The notes below the pieces were generated by a model, which saw only the letters and a list, made by a program, of their open reading frames with translations, did not search any database and was not told where the DNA came from. Source: Sulfopaludibacter sp963835555 (GTDB taxonomy: Bacteria > Acidobacteriota > Terriglobia > Bryobacterales > Bryobacteraceae). From it: a DNA stretch of 64,000 nt. Positions 26,808-36,561 of this stretch are shown one piece after another; position 1 is the first letter of the stretch; each line of letters begins with the position of its first letter. The DNA lies in NCBI GenBank assembly GCA_963835555.1, contig CAWIGC010000019.1, positions 124,001 to 188,000 of the forward strand. Reading direction: 5' to 3'. The translations under genes were made by a program, and so were the position numbers.

Positions 26808-26958
26808 GTGCTTTAGAGGCTCGGAGCGAGGAGTCTAAACTCTATGATAGCTTTTGGCGGGGCGGGCGGAAGGGCGCCCCGAAACCGGAAAATCTTGCCC
26901 AAACCGCTAACCTTTCGTCGCACCGTCAGTAGTATTCTCTGAAAGCTTGAGGTTTGCA

Positions 26959-29403
26959 ATGCGAAATCTGATGCAGGACCTGCGGTATGGTTTGCGCAAT
27001 CTGATGCGGAACCGGGGGTTTGTGCTGGCCACGCTGTTGACACTGGCGCTGGGCATCGGCGCCAATACCACCATCTTCAGCGTCATCGATAGCACACTGT
27101 TGAAGCCCCTCCCGTTTCCGGCGCCGAACCGCCTGGTGCTGATATGGGAGACTTTCGGCAAGGGTCCGGACAATTGGAACATCGTCTCCGCGCCGAACTT
27201 CTGGGATTTCCAGCGGCAGAGCCGTTCCTTCGAGTCCATGGCCATCTTCGATTCCGCCGGCAGAGGGTACAATTTGGCGCCCGCAGGCGGTTCGCAGGAG
27301 GCGGAACAGGTGTCCGGATTGCGCGTCTCGGCGGGTTTCTTTTCCGTACTGGGAGTCAAGCCGCTTTTAGGCCGCACGTTCCTGCCTGAGGAAGAGATGC
27401 GGGGCAGGGATCGCGAAGTGGTCCTCAGCTATGGATTGTGGAAGTCGCGCTACGACGGCGATCCTTCCCTCGTGGGCCGAACCATCCGCGTGGATGGCGA
27501 CGATTTCACCGTGATCGGCGTGATGCCGCGCGAGTTCGAATGGCAATTCTGGAGCGGACCGCGCCGCCTCTGGGTTCCCGTGGGATACACCAAAACCGAT
27601 TACGGCCGCGGCGACAACAGCTTTATCTCGATCGCCCGTTTGAAGCCCGGGGTCAGCGTGGGCCAGGCGAAAGCGGAGATGGAGGCGGTGGGCAAAAACA
27701 TTGCCTCCCAATATCCCAAGGAAGATGCCGGCATGAGCGGCACCGTGACTCCGCTGGCCGATTTCGGCATGAGCGGCATTCGTACCACCATGCTGACCCT
27801 GCTCGCCGCCGTGGCGTTTGTTCTGCTCATCGCGTGCGTCAACGTAGCAAACCTGCTGCTGGCGCGCGGCGCGGGGCGCCAGAAGGAGTTCGCCATCCGG
27901 TTGGCGCTGGGCGCCCCGGCATCCCGCATCGCGCGCCAGTTGCTTACCGAGAACGGCCTGCTGGCTCTGGCGGGCGGCGCGGCCGGATTGCTGGTCGCCG
28001 CCGCGAGTACCAGGCTCTTGTTTTATGCGCTCAAGCTGGGAAGCCTCGACCTGCCTCTGCGCCAGATCGATTCCCTCGCTATGGATGGCCGCGTGTTTGT
28101 ATTTGCCCTGCTCCTGTCCGGACTGACCGGACTGTTGTTCGGCGTGGCGCCTGCGGTGGCGGCGTTGCGCACCAACGTGAACGAGCCCCTCAAGGAAGGC
28201 GGACGAACCGCCGGCACGGGCGGCCACAACCGCCTGCGCCAGGTGCTGGTGGCATCGGAGGTAGCGCTGGCTCTGGTGGTGCTCTCCGGCGCCGGCCTGA
28301 TGATCAAGAGCATGACGCGGCTGCTCGGGGTGGACCCCGGCCTGAATCCCAGGAACGTGCTGACTATGACGATGTCGGTCCCCCAGGAAGAAATCTACGT
28401 GGGTCCTCCGGAGCTGCCCCGCTTTTGTCAGGACATCGAAGAACAGGCCGGCGCAATCCCCGGTATTGTGTCAGTGGCAGCCGTGGCGCACTTGCCGTTT
28501 CACGGCAACGCGGGCCGCTCTTTCCAGATTGAAGGCCGCCCGCCCGCCGACCCCGGCCATATGCCGGGCGCCAGTTACACGGTAGCCTGCCCGAACTACT
28601 TCCGGACCATGGGCATCCCGGTTCTGAAAGGGCGCGAGTTCACCTTTCAGGACACCTTGGCCGCACCCGGAGTGATCGTCATCAACGAAAAGATGGCGCA
28701 TGATTTTTGGCCCAACGAAGATCCGGTTGGCCGGGCCATCCGTTTGGGTGGATCGAACGGGCCGCGCCTCACGGTGGTGGGCGTGGTGGGCGACGTCCAT
28801 TACCTGGGCCTCGACGCTCCCGTGCGCCGGCAGTTCTTCCGGCCCTACCCGCAGGCCGGCTGGCCCGTGATGACCATCGTCGTCCGCTCCATCAGCGCTC
28901 CGGGCAGCTATGCCGTTCCGGTCCGGAAAGCGCTCGCCAGTATTCTTCCAGACTCCCCCGTCTCCGGCATCGAAACCATGGAGGACGTGGTCCATAACTC
29001 CACCGGCTCCCGGCGTCTTCCCATGCTTCTGCTCAGCGTCTTCTCGGCTCTGGCCCTGGTGCTGGCAGCCGTCGGTATCGTGGGCGTGGTGGGACATTCG
29101 GTGGCGCAGCGGACCCATGAAATCGGCATTCGTATGGCGCTCGGCGCGGGAACCATGGATGTGCTGCGGCTGATGGTGAACAGCAGCATGGTATGGGTGC
29201 TGGTGGGTCTCCTTGCCGGCGCGGCTGGTTCGGCCGGACTCACGCGGCTGCTCACCGGAATGCTCTACCAGGTGCGGCCGCTCGACCCCGTGGTGCTGGG
29301 AGGCGTGTCTTTGCTGCTTCTCCTGGTGGCGCTGCTCGCCAGCTATATACCGGCACGCCGCGCCGCCAGAATCGACCCCATTGCGGCGCTGCGCTGCGAA
29401 TGA
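26959..29403 (+). CDS. Orphan FtsX/MacB-type permease (complete)
   Basis: 814 residues, intact. ATG at 26959 begins MRNLMQDLRYGLRNLMRNRG, the standard start of this family; an in-frame TTG lies 12 bp upstream. Helix one (LATLLTLALGIGANTTIFSV), periplasmic core with PLLGRTFLPEEE and DFTVIGVMPREF, first FtsX domain (FVLLIACVNVANLLLARGAG, FAIRLALGAPASRIARQLL), second periplasmic core (YFRTMGIPVLKGREF), second FtsX domain (QRTHEIGIRMALGAGTMDV), ending PARRAARIDPIAALRCE. Divergent from the RND pump genes with 151 bp between starts. No ATPase partner is adjacent. Function of this acidobacterial permease family is not established. Confidence 0.9.
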   Translation: MRNLMQDLRYGLRNLMRNRGFVLATLLTLALGIGANTTIFSVIDSTLLKPLPFPAPNRLVLIWETFGKGPDNWNIVSAPNFWDFQRQSRSFESMAIFDSAGRGYNLAPAGGSQEAEQVSGLRVSAGFFSVLGVKPLLGRTFLPEEEMRGRDREVVLSYGLWKSRYDGDPSLVGRTIRVDGDDFTVIGVMPREFEWQFWSGPRRLWVPVGYTKTDYGRGDNSFISIARLKPGVSVGQAKAEMEAVGKNIASQYPKEDAGMSGTVTPLADFGMSGIRTTMLTLLAAVAFVLLIACVNVANLLLARGAGRQKEFAIRLALGAPASRIARQLLTENGLLALAGGAAGLLVAAASTRLLFYALKLGSLDLPLRQIDSLAMDGRVFVFALLLSGLTGLLFGVAPAVAALRTNVNEPLKEGGRTAGTGGHNRLRQVLVASEVALALVVLSGAGLMIKSMTRLLGVDPGLNPRNVLTMTMSVPQEEIYVGPPELPRFCQDIEEQAGAIPGIVSVAAVAHLPFHGNAGRSFQIEGRPPADPGHMPGASYTVACPNYFRTMGIPVLKGREFTFQDTLAAPGVIVINEKMAHDFWPNEDPVGRAIRLGGSNGPRLTVVGVVGDVHYLGLDAPVRRQFFRPYPQAGWPVMTIVVRSISAPGSYAVPVRKALASILPDSPVSGIETMEDVVHNSTGSRRLPMLLLSVFSALALVLAAVGIVGVVGHSVAQRTHEIGIRMALGAGTMDVLRLMVNSSMVWVLVGLLAGAAGSAGLTRLLTGMLYQVRPLDPVVLGGVSLLLLLVALLASYIPARRAARIDPIAALRCE

Positions 29404-29404
29404 C

Positions 29405-32037
29405 TCAAATTCCGCTCTGCTGCATCATTTTGGCCACCAGCGCGGTCCAGCCTGTCTGGTGGCTCGCGCCTAGCCCTTCGCCTGTGTCTCCGTGGAAATA
29501 TTCATAGAACAGGACCAGGTCGCGCCAGTGCGGGTCCGTTCGAAACAGTTCGCTCGCGCCGTGCGCGGGGCGCCGCCCGTCTTCACCCCGCAAAAACAGC
29601 CCGTTGAGCCGGCGCGAGATCTCGGCCGCCACTTCCCACAAGTTCATCAGCTTCCCGCTGCCCGTGGGACACTCCACTTTGTAATCGTCCCCCAGATAGT
29701 GATGGAACTTCTGCAGCGATTCGATCAGCAGATAATTCAATGGCAACCACACCGGACCGCGCCAGTTGGAGTTACCGCCAAACAATCCGCTGCTGGCTTC
29801 TCCGGGTTCGTATGCCACGCTGTGCGCGGCCCCGTCGCCATCGAAGACGTAAGGCTGATCCTGGTAGGCCCGCGAAAGACTGCGAATCCCGAATGGCGAA
29901 AGAAACTCCCGCTCATCCAGCATCCGCGTCAGAATGCGCCGCAACTGGTCGGGATTGACGATGGAAAGCAGCCGCCGCTCGCCTTTTCCCTTCACCGTCA
30001 TGGAAGCCACGTTGTGCGTCAGGTCGGGCCGGTTGTGGATGAACCAGTTCATGCGCCGCGCAAAGCCGGGAAGCTGATCCATCAGCCGCGGCTCCATGGT
30101 CTCTACCGCGAAGAGCGGAACCAGCCCCACCATCGACCGCACCTTGAGCGGCTGGTGGCGTCCGTCGGGCATGTGCAGCACGTCGTAAAAGAAGCCGTCC
30201 TCCTCGTCCCACATTCCCGCGCCATCGTTGCCCAGGTGCGTGATGGCATCGGCGATATACAGGAAATGTTCCCAGAACTTGCTGGCAACATCCTCGTAGG
30301 CGGGGCCTTCTTTGCGCCAGTTCCAGCGCCATGGCCATCAGGTTGAGACAGTACATGCCCATCCATCCGGTGCCGTCCGCCTGTTCGATGAATCCGCCGC
30401 CTGGCAGCGGCTCGCTGCGGTTGAACACGCCGATGTTGTCCAGCCCCAGGAAGCCGCCCTGAAAAATGTTGCGGCCCCGCGTGTCCTTGCGATTCACCCA
30501 CCAGGTGAAGTTGAGAAGCAGTTTGTGGAAGATGCGCTCCAGGAACTCACGGTCCGGTTTGCCGTGCCGTTTGGCTTCGATCTTGTACACGCGCCATGCC
30601 GCCCAGGCATGCACCGGCGGATTCACATCGCTGAAATTCCATTCGTATGCCGGCAACTGCCCGTTGGGATGCAGATACCATTCCCGCAGCATGAGCACGA
30701 GCTGGCCCTTGGCGAATTCCGAATCGATCAGCGCCAGCGGCAGCGTGTGAAAGGCCAGGTCCCATGCGGCGTACCAGGGATACTCCCACTTGTCCGGCAT
30801 GGAGATGACATCGGCATTGTAGAGGTGCTGCCATTCATGGTTCCGCCCCAACTGCCGCTCCGGCGGGGGGCGGCGGAAACGCAGGGTCGCCCGTCAGCCA
30901 GCCGCGCACCACGTAGTGATAGAACTGCTTGGACCAGAGCAGACCGGCGAATGCCTGCCGCATAATGGCCCGGCCATCCTCGGCCAGGTCCGCCGGAATC
31001 ACCGTACCGTAGAAGCCATCCGCGTCCTGGATTCTGTCCGCGAAGGTCTGGTCGAACGGCGCGCCGAAGGGCTCTGGGAGCATGCCATCGGTCAGACGCA
31101 GTTTGACGGTCACGGCCTCGCCCGGGGCGATCTGCACCGTGTAGCGTGCGGCGCACCTGGTGCCGCGGAGTTCCGGATTTACGGCCGCGGTATCGCCGTG
31201 CAGCACGCGCCGCGCGATGCCGTCTTTGACGAAGCGCGTGCGGTTCTCGGTGTTCCACAGGACGTGGTTGTCGCTTTCGTTTTCGGTGAACAGCAGTTCC
31301 GGCGCGCCGTCGCAGAGCAGCCATCGCCGGCCGTAGTACGGCTCGTTCAGTTCCACCGCGTTGCCGGTTGCATGCAAGCCACAGGGCGGCGAATCTCCCT
31401 TCCAACTCCAGGTGTTGCGGAACCAGATGGTGGGCAGCAGATCCAGCGGCGCGGCGTCCGGCCCGCGGTTGATGGCGGTGATGCGGATCAGGATGTCCTC
31501 GGCAGTGGCTTTGGCGTACTCCACGAAGACATCGAAATAGCGGCCCTCGTTGAAGATGCCCGTGTCAGCCAGTTCGAATTCCGGATCGCGGCGCGTGCGG
31601 GCGGCGTTTTCGGCGCGCAACTGCGCGTAGGGGAAGGCTGCCTGCGGATACTTGTACAGATACTTCATGTAGGAGTGAGTAGGCGTATTGTCCAGGTAGA
31701 AGTACGCCTCCTTGACGTCCTCGCCGTGATTGCCTTCCTTGCCGCCCAGTCCGAAGAGCCGGTCTTTCAGAATGGCGTCCCGGCCGTTCCAGAGAGCCAG
31801 CGCGAAGCAGATGCGCTGGTGGCGGTCGCAGATGCCCGCGATGCCGTCTTCATTCCAGCGATAAGCGCGATAGGGCGAGTGATCGAAGGGAAAGTAGTTC
31901 CAGGCATCGCCGGTGGCGCTGTAGTCCTCGCGCACCGTGCCCCAGGCACGCTCGCTCAGGTAAGGGCCCCAGCGGTTCCAGTGGGCACGGCGTAAGCGGG
32001 ATTCTTCTAAGCGGGCCTGTTCCTTGTGGTTGGGCAT
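29405..32037 (-). CDS. GH63/MGH1-type glucosidase, frame interrupted twice
   Basis: About 877 residues when corrected, the usual length for bacterial GH63-like glucosidases. N-terminal part EESRLRRAHWNRWGPYLSER, REDYSATGDAWNYFPFDHS and FGLGGKEGNHGEDVKEAYF; catalytic (alpha/alpha)6 domain NHEWQHLYNADVISMPDKW, YPWYAAWDLAFHTLPLALID, GGFLGLDNIGVFNRSEPLP, SNWRGPVWLPLNYLLIESL. Frame changes lie near 30860, next to a run of six G on the plus strand, and near 30315. No signal peptide, so probably cytoplasmic, cutting glucosides or mannosylglycerate-like solutes. It converges on the permease gene with 1 bp between stops. Family firm, substrate open. Confidence 0.88.
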
Positions 32038-32095
32038 GCTTCAGCGTGGCAGCCGGCCGTTACGGGCGAAAACATCGCAATTCGCCTCTCCACTT

Positions 32096-33671
32096 TCACA
32101 CTATCATCAAACGATGGTCGGGGCAGTCTAGCTCTATCGACTCATAAATGCGATCGGCCAGATCCATGCCGTGCTTGGCCAGAAACGGCAGGAACGAGTA
32201 CAGCCGCTCCTGCAGGTGCCGTTCGGGGAAGATCAGGCCATAGAGCGACGCGGCATCGTGCCTGCCGCGCTCATCGCGCCGCATGGCTTCGCGGCCCACC
32301 TTGCCGTCGATCTTGGCAAGTTGATGCCGCACCTTTTGGGAGCTGCGTTCCAGCGCCTTCGCCAGGGTGGGATCGAACGCCAGCAGGTCGCCCCTTCAAG
32401 CGCTCGACGGCGTCATCCACCACCGTCATGGTGTCCCGCATGCGGCCGGACAGCGCAGGCGGCACCAGTTTCGCGGCGATTCGATCGCGCAAGACGTCTT
32501 CCCCATGGAAGAAGTCCGGCAGCCCCAGGCCGTAGCGTTCCATGCGTTTGGCGCTGCGCTCATCCAATATGGTGAATCCGCTGCGTGGCACCGCGACCGG
32601 CATGCGGCCCAGCAGGGTTCGATAAATGGGCTCGCTTTGCGCCAGGTAGGCCACTTCCGCGGGGCCGCCGATGTAGGCCACCGTGGGGATCATGGAATCC
32701 TGCACCACGGGCCGCAGCAGTGCGTTGGGCGATAAGTCTTCCGCCCGGTCCATCAGTTCCGCGGCGGTGAAACGCCGGCCGTTCAGACCATACTCGTCGC
32801 CGTGCCGCCGCAATCCCAGCCGCTTGTCGCTCTCCAGCAGGAACACCAGGGAGGTCTGCTCCTCCATGTGCACTTGGGCGTGATACCCGGCGGCGGTCAG
32901 TTCGCGGTTGCGCTCCAGTACGAGTGCGTTCAATTCCGGTCCCGCCTCCACGGCGCGGCGGAGGGCCGGCGCCGCCAGCCGCCGGAATTCCGGCAGCAGC
33001 GGATCCACCTGTAAAATGTCGTGCCGCGTCAAAAGAGAGCGCACCAGTTCGCCGAATGCTTTGCCCATGGTGCTGCCGGCGCGGTAGGTATCTTCGACGG
33101 CGTCGGCCACTTCTTCGCCGAACGGCAGCCCGTGCAAGGCAGTTCGCAATTCCCTCACCGGAGGCGCCACCAGGGTGACGTGCCCGACCGGTTGGGAACT
33201 GGCCGCCCGCCGCATTTCGAGCTTATGCGGATGGTGTTCGCCGTCGAAGACCCAGGCGTGATTTACTTCCGCGAAGTCGTGGTCTTCGGTGGCCAGCCAG
33301 AATACCGGCACGGCCGGAACTCCATTGGCCGTGAGCCATTCCGCCAGTTTGGCGGCGTGTAAAGCTTTATAAACAGTGTAAGCCGGTCCGGAAAACAGGC
33401 CCACCTGCTGGCCGGTCACCACCGCTACCGTGCCCGGCTGCGCCAAACGATCCAGGGATGGCCCGGCGGGATTCTGCACCCGCAACGCCGCCACCAGGGC
33501 GGCGCGCTCGCTGTCACCGAAATGAATTTGCGCCGCGCTCGCGCGGTAGGCTTCCAGATCCCGAATCGGATATCGATAAAAGCTATCGGTGCGGTCCGGG
33601 TGGTACAGCACGTCCGCGAACAACTTTGTGGTGTGCGGCAGATCGGTATGGCGGACGCAGGTACAGTGCAT
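32096..33671 (-). CDS. bshC: Bacillithiol biosynthesis cysteine-adding enzyme BshC-like, frame interrupted once
   Basis: About 525 residues, matching BshC length. Characteristic segments: HTTKLFADVLYHPDRTDSFY, TVAVVTGQQVGLFSGPAYTV (nucleotide-binding-like loop), VPVFWLATEDHDFAEVNHAW, EEQTSLVFLLESDKRLGLRR, SMIPTVAYIGGPAEVAYLAQ, PVAVPRSGFTILDERSAKRM, and C-terminal LYGLIFPERHLQERLYSFLP. The last is in another frame: one frame change near 32395. ATG at 33671 chosen to start MHCTCVRHTDLPHTT. The enzyme adds cysteine to GlcN-malate in bacillithiol synthesis; BshA/BshB are not in the window. Upstream of it on the same strand are rseP and dxr. Confidence 0.88.
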
Positions 33672-33729
33672 GGACGAGGAACAGCTTACCAGATGATTCG
33701 CCACCGGAGCAGGATTCAATCTGTTTCAC

Positions 33730-35106
33730 TTAGCCCGGAGGCAGGACGATCTTGGAAATGTCATTGAAAATGACAAACGCCATGATCACCATGATGAAAA
33801 CGAACCCGACCTTAAATACCAGTTCCTTTACATTCAGGCTCAGGTCGCGCCGCATGACCATCTCCACCAGCAGCATCAGGATGGTGCCGCCGTCCAGGAT
33901 CGGGATCGGCAGCAGGTTGAAGATGGCCAGGTTGAGGCTCACCATGGCCATCAGCGAGAAATACGCCGAAGGTCCCTCTTTGGCCGCCTGCCCGGAGAGT
34001 TGTGCCAGGCCCACCGGCCCGGTAAGGTTCTTCGTGGACATGCGCCGCTCAATCATCCCCTGCAGAACTTTGACGATGAGCGTAGCGCCTTCCTGGTTCT
34101 CCCGTACCGATTCGGCGAGCGCTTCCGGGAAAGCCAGACGGGTGGTGATAATGGTGAGTTTCGGCCGCGGGCGGACGCCGATCATCCAGCGGGCCGGACC
34201 GTCGCTCCGGCTGTACTCCGGCTGTACCACCACCTCGTGCTTTTCGCCCTTGCGGACGTACACGATGTCCAGAGGCTTCCCACCGCTGTTCTTGGTGACT
34301 TCGTAGAACCGGTAGTTGGAATGCATCGGCTGACCGTTCAGGGTGAGGACCACGTCGCCTTTCCGCAGCCCCGCTTTATACGCCGGCAGATTCTGGTCCA
34401 CTTCATCCAGTTCCATCTCGCCGCGCTCTTCCCATCCGGCGTATCCTACTCCCAGGGCTTCGCTTAGGGTCGGCGTCACCACCGTGTCGAAACGCTTCCC
34501 GGCGCGCTCGATGGTCAGGTGCATGGGGCGATAGGCGCTGGAGATCTCTTCCAGTCCCACGTCCTTCCAGGTTGGCTTGTCTTTGCCGTCCAGTTTGACG
34601 ATGCGGTCGCCGTCACGGATGCCCGCCTTGGCGGCGGGAGAATCGGCCATCACATGACCGATCACCGGATCCAGATCCGCGTCCGAAACCCGCTCGTACT
34701 TCACCATGTAGAGACCGGTCAGCAGACCCACCGCCAGCACCATATTCATGAACGGTCCGGCGAAGGCAATGATCAGCCGCTGCCATCGGGGCTTGGCGAA
34801 CAGGCTGCGCGGATCGGGCGCAGAGACCCCCTCCCCGGGCGGAGCGGACATGTTGGCATACCCCTCCATGTTGACGCCCTCCATTTCGCCGGCCATTTTT
34901 ACGTAGCCGCCAAAAAGAATGAGCGACACCCGGTAATCCGTTTCGCCGCGCCGGAAGCCGAACAGCCGCGGACCGAATCCGAAGCTGAACGCCTCCACCT
35001 TCACATCAAAATAACGGGCTGCCCAAAAATGCCCCAATTCGTGGATCATGATCATGACCCCGATGAGGACAAGCAGCCACAGAATGCTCTCGCCAGTCTC
35101 TAGCAT
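33730..35106 (-). CDS. rseP: Site-2 intramembrane zinc metalloprotease RseP
   Basis: 458 residues. First helix carries MIHELGHFWAARYFDVKVE with the HExxH zinc site, then FGFGPRLFGFRRGETDYRVS. Two PDZ-like segments (ADSPAAKAGIRDGDRIVKLD and NLPAYKAGLRKGDVVLTLNG), and near the C-terminus NLAIFNLLPIPILDGGTIL, the second catalytic-helix motif NxxPxPxLDG. It cleaves membrane-spanning anti-sigma factors or signal-peptide remnants. Located 4 bp after dxr on the same strand, a pairing conserved widely in Gram-negative bacteria; both are very likely one transcription unit. Intact and typical in length. Confidence 0.95.
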   Translation of the reverse strand: MLETGESILWLLVLIGVMIMIHELGHFWAARYFDVKVEAFSFGFGPRLFGFRRGETDYRVSLILFGGYVKMAGEMEGVNMEGYANMSAPPGEGVSAPDPRSLFAKPRWQRLIIAFAGPFMNMVLAVGLLTGLYMVKYERVSDADLDPVIGHVMADSPAAKAGIRDGDRIVKLDGKDKPTWKDVGLEEISSAYRPMHLTIERAGKRFDTVVTPTLSEALGVGYAGWEERGEMELDEVDQNLPAYKAGLRKGDVVLTLNGQPMHSNYRFYEVTKNSGGKPLDIVYVRKGEKHEVVVQPEYSRSDGPARWMIGVRPRPKLTIITTRLAFPEALAESVRENQEGATLIVKVLQGMIERRMSTKNLTGPVGLAQLSGQAAKEGPSAYFSLMAMVSLNLAIFNLLPIPILDGGTILMLLVEMVMRRDLSLNVKELVFKVGFVFIMVIMAFVIFNDISKIVLPPG

Positions 35107-35110
35107 ATAT

Positions 35111-36301
35111 CTACGCTGTCACAGCTCCCGCGCGCGTCATCACCAGTTCCCGCGCACGGATGCGCGACTCCCCGTCAATCTCCAGGATTTCACCAACAGT
35201 CCGCGGGTGACGGACGGGAATCCTGGAGAGCGTCTCGGCCACCACCTCGGCGATCGCCAGAAACGCGATCTTACCCTGCAAAAATGCCTCGACAGCCACT
35301 TCGTCGGCAGCGTTCAGCGTGCAGGTCGCCGAGCCGCCCGTTTCCTGGCACTGGTATGCCAGGCGAAGCAGAGGAAATTTCTCATAATCAGGCGGAAAGA
35401 ACTCCCAGGTTTTAGCGGCACCCCAGTCCACTTTCGGCACCGGCGCCTCGCATCTCTCCGGATAGGTCAGCGCATACTGTATCGGCATGCGCATATCCGT
35501 CGCCGATATCTGGGCAAGCACGCTGCCATCGTTATATTCGATCATGGCATGCACGCTCGACTGCGGGTGAATCACTACATCGATCTGGCTTGGTGCGAAA
35601 TCGAACAACCAGCACGCCTCGATTACTTCGAATCCTTTGTTCATCAAAGTGGCTGAATCGATGGTAATGCGATTGCCCATCCTCCATGTTGGATGATTCA
35701 GGGCCTGCTCAGGTGTCACGCGCGCCAATGCCTCTTTCGGAGTGTTCCGAAACGGCCCACCTGATGCCGTTAGGATCAGTTTGGATACCGCGTCCCGGTT
35801 CCCCGCCCGCAGACACTGATGTGCGCCGTTGTGTTCGCTGTCCACCGGAACTAACTCCGCGCCACACTCCCGGACAGCCTGCATCACCAGTTGGCCGCCC
35901 GAAACCAGGACTTCTTTATTTGCCAGACCCACCCGTTTGCCGCGGCGCACAGCTTCATAGGTAGCTTCCAGGCCGGCCACTCCCACAATGGCCGAAATCA
36001 CCGTATCCACCACCGCCGCTGTGGCGATCTCCACTCTGGCCGCATCCCCATGCAGCAGTTCCGGCCACTCGGCTCGCGGAAGGCCGGCTGCGGTCAGTCT
36101 ATCCGATAGACGCGCCAGCGCGTCGGAGGTCGCGACGGCAACCACTTGGGGACGAAATTCCAGGATCTGGGAGGCGAGAATTTCCACATTCCGGCCAGCG
36201 GCTAACGCATACACCTGGTACTGGTGGCGGCTGCGCCGAACCACGTCCAGCGTGTTGGTTCCGATCGACCCGGTGGAACCCAGAACGGTGAGAGTTTTCA
36301 T
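35111..36301 (-). CDS. dxr: 1-deoxy-D-xylulose 5-phosphate reductoisomerase
   Basis: 396 residues, full length. NADPH-binding start LTVLGSTGSIGTNTLDVVRR, GKRVGLANKEVLVSGGQLVM, metal and substrate segments VPVDSEHNGAHQCL, LTASGGPFRNTPKEALARVT, TIDSATLMNKGFEVIEACWL, HPQSSVHAMIEYNDGSVLAQ and C-terminal CTLNAADEVAVEAFLQGKI. It makes 2-C-methyl-D-erythritol 4-phosphate, the committed step of the MEP isoprenoid pathway, in the cytoplasm. rseP follows after 4 bp. It is preceded by an unusually long (about 210 nt) structured leader with its own sigma-70 promoter. Confidence 0.97.
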   Translation of the reverse strand: MKTLTVLGSTGSIGTNTLDVVRRSRHQYQVYALAAGRNVEILASQILEFRPQVVAVATSDALARLSDRLTAAGLPRAEWPELLHGDAARVEIATAAVVDTVISAIVGVAGLEATYEAVRRGKRVGLANKEVLVSGGQLVMQAVRECGAELVPVDSEHNGAHQCLRAGNRDAVSKLILTASGGPFRNTPKEALARVTPEQALNHPTWRMGNRITIDSATLMNKGFEVIEACWLFDFAPSQIDVVIHPQSSVHAMIEYNDGSVLAQISATDMRMPIQYALTYPERCEAPVPKVDWGAAKTWEFFPPDYEKFPLLRLAYQCQETGGSATCTLNAADEVAVEAFLQGKIAFLAIAEVVAETLSRIPVRHPRTVGEILEIDGESRIRARELVMTRAGAVTA

Positions 36302-36415
36302 TCGCGGCGTCTCTTGGCGAGCGTATCTGCCATAATATCACGCAGCCCTCCAAACCGGACCGGGAACGCCCCGAACGAATCGCCAAGTCTTTTTTGGGTT
36401 GTCTTTTTGGGAAGG

Positions 36416-36506
36416 CCTCTAAACCCTTTCGGGCGCCGGGGAGGATTGCTTCAGGGGTCTTTTATTTAGAGGTTAGTCTCGCTTTGGTGGGAGTTGCCTC
36501 CCCGGC
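36416..36506 (-). promoter_or_regulatory. Candidate structured leader RNA (pseudoknot-capable) of dxr
   Basis: Read on the minus strand. Arm A1 GCCGGGGAGG (36506-36497) is complementary over 10 bp to A2 CCTCCCCGGC (36444-36435). Arm B1 CCTCTAAA (36472-36465), inside the A loop, is complementary over 8 bp to B2 TTTAGAGG (36423-36416), downstream of A2. The order A1-B1-A2-B2 is that of an H-type pseudoknot. Two short GNRA hairpins are also possible: GGGAG-GCAA-CTCCC, which competes with A, and CCC-GAAA-GGG between A2 and B2. The predicted transcript begins just before A1. Known riboswitch signatures were not recognised; a small RNA is an alternative. Confidence 0.5.
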
Positions 36507-36515
36507 TTAATTCCA

Positions 36516-36544
36516 ATACTAGTATATTCTGATTTTGGAATCAA
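36516..36544 (-). promoter_or_regulatory. Sigma-70 type promoter for the dxr leader
   Basis: Minus strand: TTGATT (36544-36539), 17-bp spacer, TAGTAT (36521-36516). It lies in the most A+T-rich stretch of the region. The predicted start, about 7 nt beyond the -10, falls near 36509, immediately before the structured leader. The alternative hexamer TATACT overlaps the spacer but has no good -35. Confidence 0.6.
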
Positions 36545-36561
36545 CAGAAATCTGTATTTTT

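Larger units (their letters stand above)
36302..36561 (-). other. Gene-free A+T-rich stretch: dxr promoter and leader
   Basis: 260 bp with stop codons in every frame and no credible ORF. On the minus strand, in order: end of the upstream dehydrogenase gene, A/T-rich tract, promoter (36516-36544), structured region with interlocking inverted repeats (36416-36506), about 115 nt of A-rich then mixed sequence, and the dxr ATG at 36301. Confidence 0.8.
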
